Below, in pieces: positions 6,961 to 8,904 of a DNA stretch of 8,904 nucleotides. The notes beneath the pieces were generated by a model. The model worked only from the letters and a program-made list of their open reading frames with translations, made no database searches and had not been told where the DNA came from. Within the stretch, counting starts at the first letter, position 1. The number at the start of each line of letters is the position of its first letter. The stretch is from contig JAPOYQ010000855.1 of the NCBI GenBank assembly GCA_026706505.1, positions 1 to 8,904 on the forward strand, read 5' to 3'. The position numbers and the translations under genes were made by a program. This stretch comes from Gemmatimonadota bacterium. GTDB taxonomy: Bacteria > Latescibacterota > UBA2968 > UBA8231.

Positions 6961-8226
6961 CTACATTATATACCTAATGGCTTCTACGGGCATCAACCCA
7001 GCGGCCTTGCGCGCCGGATAAATCGACGTCGCCAAACAAATGACCATGCTAATCGCCGCCACCAGTGCAAAATCCACGACATTCATATCCACGGGCAACG
7101 AGCTAATGAAATACATGTCCCCGGGAATGGAAATCAGGGCAAAGCGCTGTTGGGCCAAGCAGAGCGCAAAGCCGATCAAGCAGCCCAAGAAGGTGCCGAT
7201 GCCACCAATGGCCAAACCCTGATAGACAAAAATGCGATATATCTCTCCCACGGTGCAACCGATCGTCCGCAAGATGCCAATCTCGGGAGTCTTGATCAGC
7301 ACCGACATGACCAAGATCGACATGATGTTAAAGGCCGCAACCAGCACGATGAGGCTCAGCGCGAGGAAGATCGCCCACTTTTCTAACTCGATCCAGCGGA
7401 AGAACTCTGGAAAAAGCTGGGTCCAATCGCGCACTTGGTAGGGATAACCCAACTCCTCGGCTAGGCGGTCGCGGATCTCAGGCGCTTGGTAGATGTCTGC
7501 GACGTGGATGTGAATATCGGTAATCGCATCGCCCAATTCGAGCATGCGTTGGGCGTCTTCTATATGAATAAAAGCATAGTTGTCGTCGTACTGGTACATG
7601 CCGCTTTGAAAGTGATTGGTCACAAAAAAGGACCAAGGACGGGGCGAGAAACCGTCCATCACGGCTGCTTCCACATCGAGATTTTGCACCGTCATCAGCA
7701 ACACCTCAGAACCCAGCCCCACGTGCAAGCGCCGCGCCAAGTACTCGCCGAGAACAATCCCCCGCTTGTTTAGCTCTGCCAGCAAGCCGAGGCGCAGCTG
7801 ACCTTCTGGATTGGCGTAGCTCAGGTGTTCGATCAAGTCGGAAACTTCTGGAAAGGTCGCCGGATCAATACCCCACACGGGAATGCCATCGACCCGGCCC
7901 AAGTCGAGTTGCGAGGCGATAATGACCTTGGAATCCACGACCGGGGCCGCACCCACGACTCCGGCAGCGCCTTTCACCTGTTGCAACAGCGCGTCCCAAT
8001 CCGCGATGGGGCCACCGTCGAAGCGGCGAATGTTGACATGAGCGTTCATGCCGATCAGCCGATTTTTGACTTCGCCGGCAAAACCATTCGTCACCGAGAG
8101 GATGATCACCAAAGCCGCTACCCCCAAGATTACTCCGCCGACGGCCATATAGGCGATGACCGAGAAGAAGCCCTCGCGCTGCTTGGAGCGCAGGTAGCGG
8201 CCGGCGACAAACAAGGCAATGCTCAC
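6961..8226 (-). CDS. lolC: Lipoprotein-releasing ABC transporter permease, LolC/LolE family
   Basis: The protein is 421 residues from a GTG start, close to the usual 400-415. A short N-terminal [13 protein letters not shown] segment leads into membrane helix 1 (about 22-46). A large periplasmic MacB-like domain spans about 50-280, including [13 protein letters not shown] (208-220), typical of LolC/E. Three more helices lie at about 283-310, 333-358 and 382-403. The cytoplasmic stretch [12 protein letters not shown] (312-323) contains the coupling helix that contacts the ATPase, and the C-terminus [16 protein letters not shown] is a family signature. It releases mature lipoproteins from the inner membrane to a LolA carrier. 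The GTG at 8226 overlaps the prfB stop (GTGA) and has GAGGG 6 bases upstream. An in-frame ATG at 8307 would add 27 non-conserved residues inside prfB, so it is rejected. Only one permease gene is present here, so it may work as a homodimer (LolF-like) or pair with one encoded elsewhere. LolC versus LolE cannot be decided. Confidence 0.92.
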   Translation of the reverse strand: MSIALFVAGRYLRSKQREGFFSVIAYMAVGGVILGVAALVIILSVTNGFAGEVKNRLIGMNAHVNIRRFDGGPIADWDALLQQVKGAAGVVGAAPVVDSKVIIASQLDLGRVDGIPVWGIDPATFPEVSDLIEHLSYANPEGQLRLGLLAELNKRGIVLGEYLARRLHVGLGSEVLLMTVQNLDVEAAVMDGFSPRPWSFFVTNHFQSGMYQYDDNYAFIHIEDAQRMLELGDAITDIHIHVADIYQAPEIRDRLAEELGYPYQVRDWTQLFPEFFRWIELEKWAIFLALSLIVLVAAFNIMSILVMSVLIKTPEIGILRTIGCTVGEIYRIFVYQGLAIGGIGTFLGCLIGFALCLAQQRFALISIPGDMYFISSLPVDMNVVDFALVAAISMVICLATSIYPARKAAGLMPVEAIRYIM

Positions 8227-8904
8227 GTTTGTCCCTCGGTCAAATAGGCTCGGATGAATCGGTCGATGTCTCCGTCCATTACAGCTTGGACATTGGCCGT
8301 TTCGCAAGCGGTGCGGTGGTCTTTGACTATAGTGTATGGATGGAACACGTAGGAGCGAATCTGCGACCCGAAGTCAATGCTCTTCTTGGTACTCTCCACC
8401 GCGAGCTGCTTCTGCTTCTGCTCGTCCTTGAGGTGCTGGTACAGGCGCGCCTTCAGCACCTTAAACGCAGTGGCCTTGTTCTTGAACTGCGAGCGCTCGT
8501 TTTGGCACTGGACGACAATGCCGGTGGGCAGATGCGTGACCCGCACAGCCGAGGCGGTCTTGTTCACGTGTTGGCCGCCCGCGCCCCCGGAGCGGTAGGT
8601 TTCGACCTTCACGTCCTCGTCGTTGAGGTCCACCTCGATATCGTCTTCGACTTCTGGATAGACAAAGACCGAAGCAAACGAAGTGTGGCGACGGCGACTT
8701 GTATCAAAAGGCGAAAGCCGCACCAAGCGATGGACTCCGGCTTCGGCTTTGAGGTAGCCATACGCGTAATCCCCCCTAACCTCAATGGTTACGCCTTTGA
8801 TGCCGGCTTCCTCAGCTTGCTGCAGATCCACAACCGCGCATTCCATGCCGTGGCGCTCGCTCCATCGCGTGTACAGGCGCATCAACATCGACGCCCATTC
8901 GGCT
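8223..8904 (-). CDS. prfB: Peptide chain release factor 2 (5' end outside window)
   Basis: The frame is open from the window edge, with 226 residues before the TGA at 8225-8223. SPF (8714-8706, in LVRLSPFD) is the tripeptide with which RF2 reads UGA and UAA. RF1 has PxT instead, so this is RF2. GGQ (8579-8571, in [12 protein letters not shown]) is the catalytic loop that triggers peptidyl-tRNA hydrolysis in the ribosome. [25 protein letters not shown] and the C-terminal VKDHRT...[13 protein letters not shown] segment complete the RF2 pattern. The SPF-neighbouring sequence is SRRRHTSF, where SGRRHTSF is common. About 130-140 N-terminal residues are missing, so whether the gene uses the classic programmed +1 frameshift near codon 25 cannot be seen. 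The gene ends in a TGA codon, which RF2 itself recognises. Its stop overlaps the following permease start by 4 bases. Confidence 0.96.
   Translation of the reverse strand, partial: AEWASMLMRLYTRWSERHGMECAVVDLQQAEEAGIKGVTIEVRGDYAYGYLKAEAGVHRLVRLSPFDTSRRRHTSFASVFVYPEVEDDIEVDLNDEDVKVETYRSGGAGGQHVNKTASAVRVTHLPTGIVVQCQNERSQFKNKATAFKVLKARLYQHLKDEQKQKQLAVESTKKSIDFGSQIRSYVFHPYTIVKDHRTACETANVQAVMDGDIDRFIRAYLTEGQT
8233..8237 (-). promoter_or_regulatory. Ribosome binding site supporting the GTG start of the lolC-type gene
   Basis: GAGGG on the minus strand ends 6 bases before the GTG at 8226 and sits in the last codons of prfB. It supports the internal GTG over the upstream ATG at 8307. Confidence 0.65.

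Noticed and set aside
8227..8307. An upstream ATG start for the lolC-type permease at 8307.
   Set aside because: The extra 27 residues are hydrophilic, not family-like, and lie inside prfB. The GTG at 8226 has a good Shine-Dalgarno and the usual stop/start overlap.

Overview
The window is a block of seven genes, all read from the minus strand and packed like one operon. In transcription order they are prfB (5' end outside the window), a lolC/lolE-type permease gene, lolD, mcsA, mcsB, clpC and bamA (3' end outside the window). Only one real intergenic gap exists, the 138 bases between mcsB and clpC. All other junctions overlap by 4 bases or leave 1-2 bases. I see no tRNA, rRNA, CRISPR array, insertion sequence or phage gene.

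The organism is a diderm bacterium. BamA (outer-membrane beta-barrel insertion) and the LolCD lipoprotein exporter only make sense with an outer membrane. The same transcription unit carries mcsA-mcsB-clpC, the protein-arginine phosphorylation and AAA+ unfoldase module best known from Gram-positive Firmicutes. This combination, together with a POTRA-region insertion in BamA that recalls Bacteroidetes-type BamA, suggests an FCB-related or candidate-phylum lineage (for example Gemmatimonadota, Latescibacterota or Zixibacteria-like). That placement is inference from gene content, not something I could search.

Layout by region: 8223-8904 is the C-terminal two thirds of release factor 2, with the SPF stop-codon-reading tripeptide and the GGQ motif. 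6961-8226 and 6267-6959 encode the lipoprotein-releasing ABC transporter (permease and ATPase). 5764-6270 and 4697-5761 encode the zinc-binding activator McsA and the arginine kinase McsB. 4559-4696 is the only likely internal regulatory region, with an inverted repeat, a weak promoter-like pair and a strong Shine-Dalgarno for clpC. 2093-4558 encodes ClpC. 1-2091 encodes BamA without the end of its barrel.

Functionally, two themes share the transcript: envelope biogenesis (Lol and Bam) and tagged-protein degradation (McsA/McsB mark proteins with phosphoarginine, ClpC with ClpP degrades them). The usual Firmicutes partner, the repressor CtsR, is absent from the window and no CtsR operator is visible, so the module must be controlled differently here. 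Every gene belongs to a known family. The arrangement, rather than any single protein, is what deserves attention.
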